From Scrofimicrobium sp. R131 (lineage in GTDB: Bacteria > Actinomycetota > Actinomycetes > Actinomycetales > Actinomycetaceae): a stretch of 64,000 nt of DNA. The first letter of the stretch is position 1; each line of letters opens with the position of its first letter. Both the position numbers and the translations under genes were made by a program. Positions 43,101-52,815 of the stretch are shown here, in pieces. The DNA lies in assembly GCF_040256745.1 (NCBI RefSeq), contig NZ_CP138335.1, forward strand, positions 2,157,981 through 2,221,980, read 5' to 3'. The notes beneath the pieces were generated by a model. The model saw only the letters and a list, made by a program, of their open reading frames with translations, had not been told where the DNA came from and did not search any database.

Positions 43101-44693
43101 GGGGTCACCGTTACCATCGCCTTGGCCCAGCTCCCCCAGGTGCAAGATGAGGGTTTCGACTGGCTGGTTCCCGGCCTCCTGTCGCAGCTGTGCGCCGGCA
43201 CGATCCGAGCTTTGCCCAAGGAGAAGCGGCGCCTGTTGGCTCCGGCCCCGGACGTGGGGGAGCAGGTGGCCAAACGCCTCACCCACCGCGGGGAAACCGT
43301 GCTGGAGGCAGCCGTCTCCCCGGCGGAAGAGGCGGAGGATCCCCGCTCGCTCGGCGCTTCCCTGGATCGCCTGGCCCAGTGGGCTCAGCAGACGGGCAAA
43401 GCCAAAGGTCCGCTGACGGTGAGCCCGCAGTCCGTCAATCCAGTACCGGAGCCGACCTCCGAAGCCCCAGCGCCGACGCCCTCGCCGGAAGTGACCCGGA
43501 GATTCTTCCCTGCCTTCGCCCAGGCGGTGGCGAATCTGCGCGGCGTGGAGCTGACCGAAGCCGATGAGCAGCACGTCTCCCAGCACCTGCCCGCCCACCT
43601 GCAGATGCATTTCCAGGTGGTGGATCGAAACGGAAAAGTGCTGGCCCGCGGGTCCTCGCTGCTGGAACTGCAGCGCCGGCTGGCACCCCAGGCCGACCGG
43701 GCCATTCACCAGGCCGTCCGTCAAGCGGTGCGCCAAGCCGGGAAGGAACGCCCCGGTCGGGCCCACGCGCCCACTGCAGACGCCGGCAGCTGGCAGCAGG
43801 AAGAGGTGACGGAGTTTCCCTCCACCCCGATTGCGCCGGTGGTAGAGACCACCAACGCGCAGGGGCTGACCGTGCGCGGCTACCCGGCGCTGGTGGCGGC
43901 CCCCGACCGGGACCTGGTCAGCCTGCGACTGTGCGCCACCGCCGAGCAGGCGGAGCTCTCCCACCGGGACGGGGTGGCACGGCTGTTGGAACGCCAGCTG
44001 CGCCTACCGCTCACCCGGGTCACCACCCGCTGGTCCGGACGCGAAGCGCTGCTGCTGGCCGCCTCGCCCTACCCCTCCACCGAAGCGCTGGTGGCCGCGG
44101 CCCAACTGGCAGCGGCTCGAACCCTGCGGGCCGAACTGGCCCCGCAACCGATTCGGCGAGCGGAAGATTTTGCCGCACTGGTGAGCCGGGCTCGGGACCG
44201 GTTTGAAGAAGAGGTATACCGGCTCCTCCAGTTGACGGTGAAATCGCTGGAAGCCCAGCGGCGGGTGGAAGAGGCATTGGATCGACACCCCGAGGAATCT
44301 CTCGAGCCGGTGCGCCGCCAGGTCCGCCGGGAACTGAAACGACTGCTGAGCGCAGACTTCCTGACCGAGACGGATCGGCGCACCCTTCCCTCCCTCCCCC
44401 GGTACCTCGACGCGTTGGCGATCCGACTCGACCGGGCCGCCCGCGGCCCAGCTGCCCTGCGGACCGACCAGGAGCGGTGGTCAAACCTGCTGGAACTGCG
44501 CACCCGGTGGGAGGACGCTCGCGACCGGGCAGCCGGTCGACCGTTGAACCTGCAGGTTCACGACCGCCTCAGCCGGGTGAAGTGGTTGCTGGAAGAGCTG
44601 GCGGTCTCCCAGTTTGCCGAGCAGTTGGGCACCGCTGAGCGGGTCAGCCCCCAGCGGATCAGTCGACAGCTGGATGCCATTTGGGAGGGGTAG
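40161..44693 (+). CDS. hrpA: ATP-dependent RNA helicase HrpA
   Basis: A 1510-residue DEAH-box helicase. A basic Gly/Arg-rich N-terminus precedes Walker A GETGSGKTTQLP (~80), DEAHERSLNIDF (~179), SATIDSDRF (motif III) and QRSGRAGRLEDG (motif VI, ~433). HA2 and OB-fold regions follow, then a DUF3418 C-terminal half. A Pro/Thr/Glu-rich insert lies near residues 255-285 within the helicase core. HrpA rescues stalled or collided ribosomes in E. coli. Longer than the ~1300-residue enterobacterial form, typical for Actinobacteria. GTG start; SprT gene follows after 2 nt. Confidence 0.94.
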   Translation: MNQRQEQGPGPGRTGGGSKGKRRRGSGRSGRGPRPFTPLQLAQRAAALPVVTFPDLPVSAHRDQIAAAIAQHQVVIVAGETGSGKTTQLPKICLQLGRGISGLIGHTQPRRLAARSVAERIADELGQTVGREPGQVIGYQVRFTDEVGPTTLVKLMTDGILLNEIQVDPDLRRYDTLIIDEAHERSLNIDFILGYLARLLPRRPDLKVIITSATIDSDRFADHFSQFTGDRVPVIEVSGRTYPVEIRYRPLSPDQSGTPTQTPTEEAEPSAAHTPGAGAPQLVLEDPDDDLATLGYGLGEAIDLEQGLCGAVDELLSEPAGDILVFLPGERDIREAQVALEEFLRERRPPVSVELVPLFARLSAAEQHRIFAPHSRRRIILSTNIAETSLTVPGIKYVVDAGLARISRFSNKTKVQRLPIERVSQASANQRSGRAGRLEDGIAIRLYSAGDYAARPRYTEPEILRTSLAAVILQMAALGLGEVSQFPFLDPPSSRAVRDGVQLLVELGALTEAGKLTSIGRKLARLPIDPRLGRMLLAGQENGCASEVLVIIAALSIQDVRERPLDAQAAADQAHARFNDSRSDFMTYLNLWRYLNVQARDLSGSAFRRLCHREYLHYLRFREWRDVVGQLRQMCREMGIQVEALGEPDRGEIRQYADPASAVVEFGRGVRAVDYDQLHRALLVGLLSNIGTWEQAKGTYLGARATRFTVWPGSGLAGGHPPWIMAAELVETSRLFARTVAQIKIEWVEHAAQHLLTRSYSEPYWSRAKGAALIKERVSLYGLTLAADRSVLLASLGDRQLGASVAPQLAPPQPGSIAAIAQGLFAQAGSGGWSSQFFGPKPEAEGLTARELAREMFLREALVEGNWRVSYLKFQRENQELLDEAREVEQRSRQAGKVAGEEELFRFFDERVPAEITSARSFENWWKKTRPDQPRLLNYRWEDVIHDVSRGGEDGFPDHWQQGELSLPLSYDFQPGSDTDGVTVTIALAQLPQVQDEGFDWLVPGLLSQLCAGTIRALPKEKRRLLAPAPDVGEQVAKRLTHRGETVLEAAVSPAEEAEDPRSLGASLDRLAQWAQQTGKAKGPLTVSPQSVNPVPEPTSEAPAPTPSPEVTRRFFPAFAQAVANLRGVELTEADEQHVSQHLPAHLQMHFQVVDRNGKVLARGSSLLELQRRLAPQADRAIHQAVRQAVRQAGKERPGRAHAPTADAGSWQQEEVTEFPSTPIAPVVETTNAQGLTVRGYPALVAAPDRDLVSLRLCATAEQAELSHRDGVARLLERQLRLPLTRVTTRWSGREALLLAASPYPSTEALVAAAQLAAARTLRAELAPQPIRRAEDFAALVSRARDRFEEEVYRLLQLTVKSLEAQRRVEEALDRHPEESLEPVRRQVRRELKRLLSADFLTETDRRTLPSLPRYLDALAIRLDRAARGPAALRTDQERWSNLLELRTRWEDARDRAAGRPLNLQVHDRLSRVKWLLEELAVSQFAEQLGTAERVSPQRISRQLDAIWEG

Positions 44694-44695
44694 CC

Positions 44696-45211
44696 GTGAC
44701 CGAACAGGAAATCCTCACCCTGGCCCGAGAACTAATGGACCAGCACGGCCTGCAGCAGTGGAACCTGACGCTGTCCCGGGCCAAAACTCAGGCGGGGTGC
44801 ACCTACCCGTCCCGGCGGCAGATCACTCTATCCCGCCTGCTGCTGCCAAAGTTCAGCCCCGACCAGGTTCGCGACGTGATCCTGCACGAAATTGCCCACG
44901 CCCTGGCGGGTCCCCGGCAGGGACACGGTCCCGCCTGGCAAAAGCTTGCCCGCCAGTTGGGGGCCACGCCGCAGGCCCGCCTGAACCTGCCTCAACCGGT
45001 GTTGGAATCGTCCTGGGTCGGCACCTGCCCGGGCTGCGGGCTCCAGGTGCACCGGCACGGAACCCCGCGGCGGGTCCGCTCGTGCGCTCGGTGCAGCCCC
45101 CAGTTCGACCTGGACTACGTGTTTGACTGGCAGTTCCGCGGCGCGCGCAAAGTTCCCGGCGGCCAGTACGTACGGGAGCTAACGGCGATCCGCCGGCGTC
45201 GACCCAGCTGA
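44696..45211 (+). CDS. SprT-like metallopeptidase-domain protein
   Basis: A 171-residue protein with zinc-binding HEIAHAL (residues ~65-71), a third ligand in GHGPAW, and a C-terminal zinc ribbon (GTCPGCG ... CARC). It belongs to the SprT family related to SPRTN DNA-protein crosslink proteases. GTG 44696 is set by GGGAGGGG 5 nt upstream and follows the hrpA stop by 2 nt, so the two are coupled. Confidence 0.9.
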   Translation: MTEQEILTLARELMDQHGLQQWNLTLSRAKTQAGCTYPSRRQITLSRLLLPKFSPDQVRDVILHEIAHALAGPRQGHGPAWQKLARQLGATPQARLNLPQPVLESSWVGTCPGCGLQVHRHGTPRRVRSCARCSPQFDLDYVFDWQFRGARKVPGGQYVRELTAIRRRRPS

Positions 45212-45273
45212 GGGGCCCGCTGACTGGCCCGCTGACCACACCCACTGGCCGCACCCGCTGGCTGGGCAGACAG

Positions 45274-45302
45274 AAAGGGGGCGAAGGTTTCCCCTCGCCC
45301 CC
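45274..45302 (-). terminator. terminator after pntB
   Basis: GGGGGCGA (45277-45284) pairs with TCGCCCCC (45295-45302); on the minus strand the stem is followed by TTTC. It ends the pntAB transcript and could also stop transcripts from sprT on the plus strand. Confidence 0.65.
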
Positions 45303-45319
45303 AACTGAGTTGGTGTTGC

Positions 45320-46735
45320 TTACAGCGCGCGCAAAATGGCTTCCACGCTAGCTTTCGCATCCCCGAACAGCATTTGGGTGTTGTCCTTGAAGAACAGCGG
45401 GTTCTGCACGCCGGCGTAGCCGGTGGCCATCGAGCGCTTGAAGACGATGACGTTGCCTGCCTCCCACACCTTCAGGACGGGCATCCCCGCAATCGGAGAG
45501 CCGGGCTCCTCAGCAGCCGGGTTCACGGTGTCGTTGGCGCCGATCACGAGGACGGTGTCGATGTCCCCAAAATCGTCGTTCACCTCGTCCATTTCCTTGA
45601 CCACGTCGTAGGGGACGCGCGCCTCAGCCAGCAGCACATTCATATGGCCGGGCAGACGACCTGCCACCGGGTGAATGCCGAAGGTGACGTCCACGCCGCG
45701 CTCACGCAGCGCCTTCGTCAGCTCCGCCACCGGGTACTGCGCCTGGGCGACCGCCATCCCGTATCCGGGGGTGATCATCACCTTCCGCGAGTTCTTCAGC
45801 AACTCGGCGGTGCCGGCCGCGTCAATCTCGCGGTACTCGCCCACCTCTTCGTCCCCGGTCGGGGCGGAGGAAGTGTCCGTCCCGAAGCCACCGAGGATGA
45901 CGGAGATGAACGACCGGTTCATCGCGCGGCACATGATGTAGGACAGGTAGGCACCCGAAGAGCCAACCAGGGCACCGGTGATGATCAGCAGCTCGTTGTT
46001 CAGCATGAAGCCGGCGGCGGCTGCCGCCCACCCCGAGTAGCTGTTCAGCATGGAGACGACGACCGGCATGTCGCCGCCGCCGATGGCCGCCACCAGGTGC
46101 CAGCCCAGCAGCAGCGCCAACGCGGTCATGACCCCGAGCGGGATCCACGCGTCGACGGAGTGTCCCACCGCGATGAACCAGACCATCAGGCCGGCCGAGA
46201 TGACAATCAGCAGCAGGTTCAGCAGGTTCCGGTGCGGCAGCGTCAGCGGGGCACCCGAGATCTTTCCGGACAGTTTCAGGAACGCCACCACGGACCCGGT
46301 GAAGGTGACCGCGCCAATGAAGATGCCTAGGAACACCTCACCGAGGTGGAACCCACCCAAAGACTGGGCCAGGGCATCGGGGTGCAGGAACGAGTTGTAC
46401 CCAACCAGAACCGCGGCCAAGCCAACGAAGGAGTGCAGCAGAGCAATCAGTTCCGGCATGCCGGTCATCTCGACCCGCTGGGCCTTCCAGATGCCAATTC
46501 CCGCCCCGGCCAGCATGGCGACCGCAATCAGCAGGATGGTGGCGATGATCCCGCGCGGCGGTTCGGAAGCCAAGGCCAGGACGATGGTGGCGCTGACCGC
46601 GATGGTCATGCCGGTGATGCCGGCCCGGTTCCCGCGTTGGGCGCTCTTGTTGCTGGACAAGCCCGAGAGGGCAAAGACGAACAGGATCGCCGCGGCCAGG
46701 TAGGCCAGTTGGACAATGTGAATGAGCAGGTCCAT
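45320..46735 (-). CDS. pntB: NAD(P) transhydrogenase subunit beta
   Basis: A 471-residue protein with about nine helices (to residue ~270) followed by the NADP(H)-binding domain [41 protein letters not shown] and [20 protein letters not shown]. With PntA it couples proton entry to hydride transfer from NADH to NADP+. It begins 3 nt after the pntA stop. Confidence 0.96.
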   Translation of the reverse strand: MDLLIHIVQLAYLAAAILFVFALSGLSSNKSAQRGNRAGITGMTIAVSATIVLALASEPPRGIIATILLIAVAMLAGAGIGIWKAQRVEMTGMPELIALLHSFVGLAAVLVGYNSFLHPDALAQSLGGFHLGEVFLGIFIGAVTFTGSVVAFLKLSGKISGAPLTLPHRNLLNLLLIVISAGLMVWFIAVGHSVDAWIPLGVMTALALLLGWHLVAAIGGGDMPVVVSMLNSYSGWAAAAAGFMLNNELLIITGALVGSSGAYLSYIMCRAMNRSFISVILGGFGTDTSSAPTGDEEVGEYREIDAAGTAELLKNSRKVMITPGYGMAVAQAQYPVAELTKALRERGVDVTFGIHPVAGRLPGHMNVLLAEARVPYDVVKEMDEVNDDFGDIDTVLVIGANDTVNPAAEEPGSPIAGMPVLKVWEAGNVIVFKRSMATGYAGVQNPLFFKDNTQMLFGDAKASVEAILRAL

Positions 46736-46738
46736 AGC

Positions 46739-48280
46739 CTAGGCCCCCTTGAACATGGTCAGCATGCGAGCGGTGACGGTGAAGCCGCCGAAGATGTTGA
46801 TCGAGGCCAACATGATGGCGATAAAGCTGATGATGGTCACCGCCAGGTTGTCCGAGCCAACCTGCAGGATTGCCCCTAGCAAAATGATGCCGGAAATCGC
46901 ATTGGTCACCGACATTAGCGGCGTGTGCAGCGAGTGCGACACGTTCGTGATCACGTAGAAGCCGATGATGATCGACAGGGCCAGCACCATGTAGCTGGGG
47001 ATGGCCGCCATCGGGGTAACCAGGTAGAGCGCCACCAGCAGGGCCGCCCCGAAGCCACCCCAAGCGCCCCAAATGGTCCGCTTGCGGATGGCCATTGCCT
47101 CCGCTTCCTCCGGGGTGGGTTCAACCGGCGTCACCGCTGCGGGTGAGGGCTTGGCCGCAGACACCTTCACCGGCGGCGGGGGCCACAGCAGGTCGTGCTG
47201 GGCGGTGACGGTGATCCCGCGGATGATCTCGTCATCCAGATTCAGGTCAATTTCCCCGTTCTTCTCCGGGGTCAGCAGCTTCAGCAGGTTGACGATGTTC
47301 TGCGCGTACAGCTGCGACGACTGGGTGGGCAGCGCGCCGGGCAGATCCAGCGGACCGTTGACGATGACGCCGTTATCCGTCATCACCTTCTCACCCGGGC
47401 GGGTCACCGTCACATTGCCACCATTGGCAGCCGCCATGTCGATGACCACCGAGCCGGGTTTCATCGCGGCGATGGCCGCGTCATCCAGCAGGATCGGGGA
47501 GCGTCGGCCCGGCACGTTGGCCGTGGTGATGACGATGTCAGCCTTGGCGGCTTCCTCGGCGTAGAGCCGGTTGACAGCGGCGGTTTCCTCCGCCGTCAGT
47601 TCGCGGGCGTACCCGTCGGAAGACTCTTCCATGTCCCGGTGCAGCCCAACGAAGCGAGCGCCCATCGACTCGACCTGTTCGGCCACTTCGGGGCGAACAT
47701 CCGAGGCGGTCACCTCGGCACCCATGGAGGCGGCGGTGCCAATCGCGGCCAGCCCGGCCACGCCGGCGCCAATCACGTACACCTTGGCGGGGGGCATCTT
47801 GCCGGCTGCCGTCACCTGACCGGTGAACAGTCGACCAAAGTCCGCGGCCGCCTCGATCACAGCCCGATAGCCGGCCACGTTGGCCTGGGAGGAGAGCACG
47901 TCCATCGCCTGGGCCCGCGAGATCCGCGGAACCGCATCCATCGCCATCGCGGTGATCCCGGCGGCCCGAAGCTTCTCCAGCAGCTCGGGACTGCGCGCGG
48001 GGGCGAGGCGGGTAATGAGCACCTCCCCCTCGTGCATCAGGGCCAGATCCTCATCGGAAGGGGCGTCGAGTGACAGGACCAAATCTGAGCCCCAGACCGT
48101 GTTGCGGTCAACCAGCTCAGCCCCCACCTCCTCGTACTGATAGTCCGGATAGCTGGCTCGAGTACCAGCCCCCGCTTCCACGCACACGTCATAGCCCAGT
48201 TTCTTGAGCTTCTTAACCGTGTTTGGGGTAGCTGCGACCAGGGGTTGGGAGTCGGGTTCACGGGGAACACCTATGCGCAT
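46739..48280 (-). CDS. pntA: NAD(P) transhydrogenase subunit alpha (full-length fused form)
   Basis: A 513-residue protein: AlaDh/PNT N-terminal NAD-binding domain I ([36 protein letters not shown] near 170), linker of Ala/Pro/Lys, then four C-terminal helices of domain II. It is the one-chain enterobacterial arrangement rather than the split PntAA/PntAB form. AAGGAG upstream of ATG 48280. Together with PntB it supplies NADPH. Confidence 0.96.
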   Translation of the reverse strand: MRIGVPREPDSQPLVAATPNTVKKLKKLGYDVCVEAGAGTRASYPDYQYEEVGAELVDRNTVWGSDLVLSLDAPSDEDLALMHEGEVLITRLAPARSPELLEKLRAAGITAMAMDAVPRISRAQAMDVLSSQANVAGYRAVIEAAADFGRLFTGQVTAAGKMPPAKVYVIGAGVAGLAAIGTAASMGAEVTASDVRPEVAEQVESMGARFVGLHRDMEESSDGYARELTAEETAAVNRLYAEEAAKADIVITTANVPGRRSPILLDDAAIAAMKPGSVVIDMAAANGGNVTVTRPGEKVMTDNGVIVNGPLDLPGALPTQSSQLYAQNIVNLLKLLTPEKNGEIDLNLDDEIIRGITVTAQHDLLWPPPPVKVSAAKPSPAAVTPVEPTPEEAEAMAIRKRTIWGAWGGFGAALLVALYLVTPMAAIPSYMVLALSIIIGFYVITNVSHSLHTPLMSVTNAISGIILLGAILQVGSDNLAVTIISFIAIMLASINIFGGFTVTARMLTMFKGA

Positions 48281-48461
48281 TCCTACTCCTTCAGTTAGTG
48301 ATGCGAGCGCTTGGGGGCGACAACGCCCCAGGATGCTCGGCTGGTCCCCAGTCTATCGGTTCGGATCAGCCTGCGGGCCGCATCCTGGGAAGCCATCGTT
48401 GTTTGGCCCCTCACAAAAGGTCGACTCTTGGTCGGGGGCCAGCGGGGGCGGCGGGGGGCGG
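48281..48461. other. gap between pyrI and pntA
   Basis: A 181-bp gap that must end the pyr transcript and start pntA on the same strand. TGGCCCC near 48399 and GGGGCCA near 48437 could pair across a 30-nt loop. No clear terminator with a T-run or promoter was found. Confidence 0.4.
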
Positions 48462-48890
48462 TTACTCGCCTTCGCGGTCGGGCGCCACCTCGCAGTAGAC
48501 GCACCGGTAGAGCCGCTGCTCGGCATCGGCCAAGCGGAACACCTGGTCGGCATCAGCCTCCACCGAGGTGATGCAGCGCGGGTTCTTGCACCGGACAATA
48601 TTGCGCAGCAGCTGGGGAAGCTCCAGGTGCCGCTTCTCCACCAGGCGCGAGTTCTCCACAATGTTGACGGTGATCCGCGGATCGATGTACCCGAGGGCGT
48701 CCACATCCAGGTCGATCAGGGCATCGATCTTGATGATGTCCTTTTTCCCGTACTTCCCGGAGGTGACGTTCTTGATAATCGCCACCGTGCAGTCCAGGTC
48801 GTCCAGGCCCAGCAGGTGGTAGAGCTTCATGCACTCCCCCGCGGTGATGTGATCGATGACGATCCCGTTTTCCACTCCATCGATGTTCAT
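48462..48890 (-). CDS. pyrI: aspartate carbamoyltransferase regulatory subunit
   Basis: A 142-residue allosteric subunit. N-terminal nucleotide-binding domain ([33 protein letters not shown]) and C-terminal zinc domain with four Cys in the pattern CKNPRC ... C-x2-C. It would make a PyrB6-PyrI6 enzyme controlled by CTP/ATP. PyrI is mostly known from enterobacteria and archaea; presence in an actinobacterium is less common. Last gene of the pyr operon; start overlaps the pyrB stop (ATGA). Confidence 0.95.
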   Translation of the reverse strand: MNIDGVENGIVIDHITAGECMKLYHLLGLDDLDCTVAIIKNVTSGKYGKKDIIKIDALIDLDVDALGYIDPRITVNIVENSRLVEKRHLELPQLLRNIVRCKNPRCITSVEADADQVFRLADAEQRLYRCVYCEVAPDREGE

Positions 48891-49801
48891 CGCGCCTCCT
48901 CCAGCAGTTTCAAAATCAGGGCTTGCCGGACGATCATCCCGTTCTTGACCTGCTTGAAGTAGGCGGCCCGCGGGTCAGAGTCCACCTCGACCGCGATCTC
49001 GTTGACCCGGGGGAGCGGGTGCAGGATCGACAGGTCGGGCCGGGCAAAACGGAGCTTCTCCAGATCCAGGATGAAGCGATCCTTCAGCCGGATGTAGTCC
49101 GCCTCGTTGAAGAAGCGTTCGCGCTGCACCCGGGTCATATACAGGATGTCCAGGTCGCCCAGGTTGCCCTCCAGGTCCTCCGTCTCGACAAACGGCACGC
49201 CGGAGCGGTGCAGCAACTCCCGAATGTAGTCGGGAACCCGCAGTTCTTGGGGGGAGATCAGGACAAAGGAGATCCCGTGGTACGGCACCAGCGCGGAGAT
49301 CAGCGAGTGAACCGTGCGGCCAAACTTCAGGTCGCCGCACAGGCCGACCACCAGGTCGCCGAGGCGGCCCTTCTCCCGAAAGATGGTCAGCAGGTCGGTC
49401 AGGGTTTGGGTGGGGTGAGCGTGGCCCCCGTCGCCCGCGTTGATCACCGGCACCTGCGAGCGGAGCGACGCCAACAGCGGGGCCCCCTCCTTCGGGTGTC
49501 GCATGGCGATGATGTCCGAGTAGCAGGAGACGGTCAGCACCGTGTCGGCCACGCTCTCGCCCTTGGTGGCCGAGCTGGAATCGGCTGACGAGAACCCCAG
49601 CACCGATCCACCCAGCGCCTGCATGGCCGCCTCAAAGCTGAGCCGGGTCCGGGTGGAGGGCTCAAAGAACAGGGTCGCCAGGCGCCGATGCGCGCAGGCG
49701 TCCTGGAAGTCGCCGGGCCGGGCCGCAATCTCCTCGGCCTGCAGCAACAACCCATCAATTTCGGTGGTGGTCAGGTCGGTGATGTCGATCAGATGTCTCA
49801 T
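48887..49801 (-). CDS. pyrB: aspartate carbamoyltransferase catalytic subunit
   Basis: A 304-residue enzyme joining carbamoyl phosphate and aspartate. The carbamoyl phosphate site [13 protein letters not shown] lies near residue 48, with [15 protein letters not shown] near 130 and [10 protein letters not shown] near 262. ATG 49801 overlaps the pyrE stop (ATGA, 49798-49801). Confidence 0.97.
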   Translation of the reverse strand: MRHLIDITDLTTTEIDGLLLQAEEIAARPGDFQDACAHRRLATLFFEPSTRTRLSFEAAMQALGGSVLGFSSADSSSATKGESVADTVLTVSCYSDIIAMRHPKEGAPLLASLRSQVPVINAGDGGHAHPTQTLTDLLTIFREKGRLGDLVVGLCGDLKFGRTVHSLISALVPYHGISFVLISPQELRVPDYIRELLHRSGVPFVETEDLEGNLGDLDILYMTRVQRERFFNEADYIRLKDRFILDLEKLRFARPDLSILHPLPRVNEIAVEVDSDPRAAYFKQVKNGMIVRQALILKLLEEAR

Positions 49802-50436
49802 GCGAACCTGCCCTCCCAACCGGCCGGGTCGTCGCGGAACTGCAGGACTGACGGGCCCTGGTCAGCTGCCAGGTAGCCGCTTTCCACCGCCACTTCGACC
49901 AGCTCGTCCAGGTTGGACAAGGCCACGGCTTTCACCCCGGCCGCACCCATCCGCTCGTCAGCTTTGCTCATCCGGTAGGTGAACAGGGCAGCGATCCCCA
50001 GTACCTCGGCGCCCGCCTCGCGCAGGCTTTCCACCGCTTCCAGGCTGGAGCCGCCGGTGGAGATCAGGTCCTCCACCACCACCACGCGCGCGCCCGGCTC
50101 GAGCCGGCCCTCGATCTGGTTTCCGCGCCCGTGGGACTTGGCGCCGGATCGGACGTACCCCATCGGCAGGTGCAGCCGCTCGGCCGCCAGCGCCGCGTGG
50201 GCAATTCCGGCCGTGGCGGTCCCCATCAGCACCTGGGCGGTGGGGAACTCGATCTGGATCAATTCGGCCAGACGATTCTCAATTCTGGTTCGAACCTCGG
50301 GGGCCGACAGGATCAGCCGATTGTCGCAGTAGATCGGGCTCTTGATCCCAGAGGCCCAGGTGAAGGGCTCTTGCGGTCGCAGGAAGACCGCGTTGATCGA
50401 CAGCAGATCAGCGGCTGTTTCACGTGGAACATTCAC
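49798..50436 (-). CDS. pyrE: orotate phosphoribosyltransferase
   Basis: A 212-residue enzyme that makes OMP from orotate and PRPP. PRPP-binding motif [14 protein letters not shown] lies near residue 118; [17 protein letters not shown] is the flexible catalytic loop. GTG start overlaps the pyrF stop (GTGA). Codons 2-7 contain a parS-like sequence (listed separately). Confidence 0.95.
   Translation of the reverse strand: MNVPRETAADLLSINAVFLRPQEPFTWASGIKSPIYCDNRLILSAPEVRTRIENRLAELIQIEFPTAQVLMGTATAGIAHAALAAERLHLPMGYVRSGAKSHGRGNQIEGRLEPGARVVVVEDLISTGGSSLEAVESLREAGAEVLGIAALFTYRMSKADERMGAAGVKAVALSNLDELVEVAVESGYLAADQGPSVLQFRDDPAGWEGRFA
50416..50431. other. parS-like ParB binding site inside pyrE
   Basis: TGTTTCACGTGGAACA; its reverse complement TGTTCCACGTGAAACA equals the Bacillus subtilis parS consensus at all 16 positions. 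It lies within codons 2-7 of pyrE. No other site with the GTTTCACGTG core was found in the window. Confidence 0.7.
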
Positions 50437-51143
50437 AGGGTGACTCCTTCAAAGTCAGCTCGTGCGCGCCGGTAAGCGGCGAGCGGGTCGTGGGCCCTCG
50501 TGATCGGGCGGCCCATGACGATAAAGTCGGCGCCATCGAGGCGCGCCTGGGCGGGGGTGGCAATCCGAACCTGGTCCCCCACCTCGTCGTCAGCAAAGCG
50601 GACCCCCGGGGTGACGGTGAGGAACTCGGGCCCGCACAGGGCCTTGACCACCCCGACCTCCCGCGGGGAGCAAACCACCCCGTCGAGGCCGGCCTCGGCC
50701 GCAGTCTGGGCGTAGGCAGCCACCACCTCTTCCACCGGGTGGGGAATCAGCAGCTCGTATTCGAGCATGTCCTGGCTGGTGGAGGTCAGCTGGGTGACGG
50801 CAATCAGCATCGGCCGACTGCCGTCGGGACGGGTCAGCCCTTCCAGGGCCGCCTCCATCATGTCTTTGCCTCCCGAAGCGTGCAGGTTGACCAGGTCCAC
50901 CTCCAGGTCGCGCAACACCCGCATCGCCGACTTGACCGTGTTCGGAATGTCGTGCAGCTTTAGGTCCAGGAAGATTCGGTAGCCGTCCTGTTTGAGCTGG
51001 CGCACCAGATCCGGCCCAGCCCCGTAGAACAGCTCCATCCCGACCTTCAGAAACGGCTTCTCCCCGGGCAGGCGGGCCAGGAAGTCCGCCAGGTCGGTTG
51101 CGGTCGGAAAGTCAGCCGCAACTATTACTGCGCGCTCGGTCAT
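50433..51143 (-). CDS. pyrF: orotidine-5'-phosphate decarboxylase (type 1)
   Basis: A 236-residue TIM-barrel enzyme that makes UMP. The catalytic DLKLHDIPNTV motif (Asp-x-Lys-x-x-Asp) lies near residue 60, and VTPGVRF and MGRPITRAHDP near the end bind phosphate. This is the type 1 group, whereas mycobacteria and many other Actinobacteria carry the type 2 form. The frame is open upstream, but ATG 51143 overlaps the pyrD stop (ATGA). Confidence 0.95.
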   Translation of the reverse strand: MTERAVIVAADFPTATDLADFLARLPGEKPFLKVGMELFYGAGPDLVRQLKQDGYRIFLDLKLHDIPNTVKSAMRVLRDLEVDLVNLHASGGKDMMEAALEGLTRPDGSRPMLIAVTQLTSTSQDMLEYELLIPHPVEEVVAAYAQTAAEAGLDGVVCSPREVGVVKALCGPEFLTVTPGVRFADDEVGDQVRIATPAQARLDGADFIVMGRPITRAHDPLAAYRRARADFEGVTL

Positions 51144-52087
51144 TCGTGATCCTTTCTGGGGTCGTTCTCCCCGTGGGCGCTGCCCACCAGGTCGGCCAGC
51201 GAGGCAATCTGCCAGCGCTCCATCAGCTCGGGCAGTTCTGCCAGAATTTGGGGGATTGCCATCGGGTTTCGCAAGGACTCGGCCCCCACCTGGACGGCGC
51301 TGGCCCCGGCCTCCATCATCTCGATGACATCGGCGGCGCGGGCCACCCCGCCCGAACCCAGGATCACCAGCCCGGTGGCTTCCCACACCTGCCAGATCAT
51401 CCGCAGGGCCACCGGGAAAATGGCGGGGCCGGAAAACCCACCCATGGTCCGGGCAATTACCGGACGACGCCGAGCCGGATCAATCCGCATTCCCTGCAGG
51501 GTATTGATCAGGGTGACGCCGTCGGCGCCCTCCCCCTCAACCACGCGGGCCAACTCGACAATGTCGGTCACGTTCGGGCTCAGCTTGACGAACAGGCGCG
51601 AGCGGCTGACCTCCTGGCGGACGGCCCGCGTCACCTCCGCCAGCGCGTCGGCGTCGGCCCCAAAACTCATGCCCCCGCCGTGCACGTTCGGGCAGGAAAC
51701 GTTCAGCTCAATGATCTCCGCCCGGCCGTCCGCTTTGGCGCAGCATTCTCGGTACTCGTCAACGGAAAACCCGCTGATGTTCAGGATCACCGGCTGGTGG
51801 TAGAAGGTGGCCAGGTGGGGCAGCTTTTGTGCCAACACCTCGTCGATTCCGGGGTTTTGCAGGCCGATCGAGTTAATCATCCCGGCGGGCGTCTCCGCAA
51901 TCCGCGGGGTCGGGTTTCCCGCTTGCGGCTCCCTGGTCGTCCCCTTCAGGGCGGCGGCCCCCAGGATGTTCGGGTCGAAGAAGTCGAGGAAGTCATCGCC
52001 AAACCCGAAGCAGCCCGAGGCGGGTATCAGTGGGTTTTGCAGGGCAATCCCGGCGACGTCAACGCCGAGGCTCGGAGCGGTCACCAT
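51140..52087 (-). CDS. pyrD: dihydroorotate dehydrogenase B, catalytic subunit
   Basis: A 315-residue FMN enzyme of class 1B. The catalytic Cys is in IELNVSCPNVHGGG near residue 134; NPLIPASGCFGFG, FVKLSPNVTDI and ILGSGGVARAADV are family blocks. It pairs with PyrK to pass electrons to NAD+. GGAGG 7 nt upstream of ATG 52087; overlaps pyrK by 7 nt. Confidence 0.96.
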   Translation of the reverse strand: MVTAPSLGVDVAGIALQNPLIPASGCFGFGDDFLDFFDPNILGAAALKGTTREPQAGNPTPRIAETPAGMINSIGLQNPGIDEVLAQKLPHLATFYHQPVILNISGFSVDEYRECCAKADGRAEIIELNVSCPNVHGGGMSFGADADALAEVTRAVRQEVSRSRLFVKLSPNVTDIVELARVVEGEGADGVTLINTLQGMRIDPARRRPVIARTMGGFSGPAIFPVALRMIWQVWEATGLVILGSGGVARAADVIEMMEAGASAVQVGAESLRNPMAIPQILAELPELMERWQIASLADLVGSAHGENDPRKDHE

Positions 52088-52815
52088 TGCAGTTCCTCCC
52101 GGGTAAAGACGGGGCCTTCCTTGCAGACGCGGCTCATTCCCGAACGGGTGGAGACGACGCAGCCAACGCAGGCGCCGAAGCCGCAGGCCATCCGCTCTTC
52201 CAGGGAGAACTGTCCCGGCAGGGCGGTGGCGGCCGTAAGCGCCCGCAGCATCGGGGTGGGTCCGCAGGCGTACAGGTAGTCGGCTGTCGGCACCTGATCC
52301 AGGGCGGCGGTGACAAACCCGGCCGTGCCAACCGATCCGTCCGCCGTGGTCACCAGCACCCGGGCGCCCAGCGCCTCGGTCTCTTCCACCAGGATTACCT
52401 CAGCGGCCGAGTTGAAACCGTAGATCACCGTCGGGTTCTGCCCCTCCTCGATCAGGGTCCGGGCCAGGGCCCAGAGGGGCACTACGCCCACCCCTCCCCC
52501 GACGATCAGGGGGTGCTGAGCGGGCGCGGCGTGGAACCCGTTACCCAGCCCGGACAGGACCGACATGGTGGTCCCCACCCGGACCTGGACCAGGTCCCGG
52601 GTTCCCTCGCCCAGGACCTTGTAGATCAGGTCGAGCCGGCCCGGAGCCCAGTCGAAGACCGACAGTGGCCGGCGCAGGTAGTAGCCGGGAATCTCCAGGT
52701 TGACGAACTGGCCGGGCGCGGCCAAGGCGGAGGTGTCCCCGGCCAGGGACAGCAGGTAGGTGTCCTGAGCCAGCTCCCGGTTTTCCACCACGGTGAAGTC
52801 CAGCAGTTGCCTCAT
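52081..52815 (-). CDS. pyrK: dihydroorotate dehydrogenase B, electron transfer subunit
   Basis: A 244-residue FAD/[2Fe-2S] protein. FAD-binding RRPLSVFDW near residue 48, NAD-binding VGGGVGVVPLWALA, and C-terminal cluster Cys residues in MACGFGACVGCVV plus a following C in RVCKEG. Overlaps pyrC (ATGA) and pyrD. Confidence 0.95.
   Translation of the reverse strand: MRQLLDFTVVENRELAQDTYLLSLAGDTSALAAPGQFVNLEIPGYYLRRPLSVFDWAPGRLDLIYKVLGEGTRDLVQVRVGTTMSVLSGLGNGFHAAPAQHPLIVGGGVGVVPLWALARTLIEEGQNPTVIYGFNSAAEVILVEETEALGARVLVTTADGSVGTAGFVTAALDQVPTADYLYACGPTPMLRALTAATALPGQFSLEERMACGFGACVGCVVSTRSGMSRVCKEGPVFTREELQW

Noticed and set aside
51144..51386. N-terminal extension of PyrF
   Set aside because: It would lie inside pyrD on the same strand; the ATG at 51143 overlaps the pyrD stop, as at the other junctions of the operon, and type 1 PyrF proteins start there.
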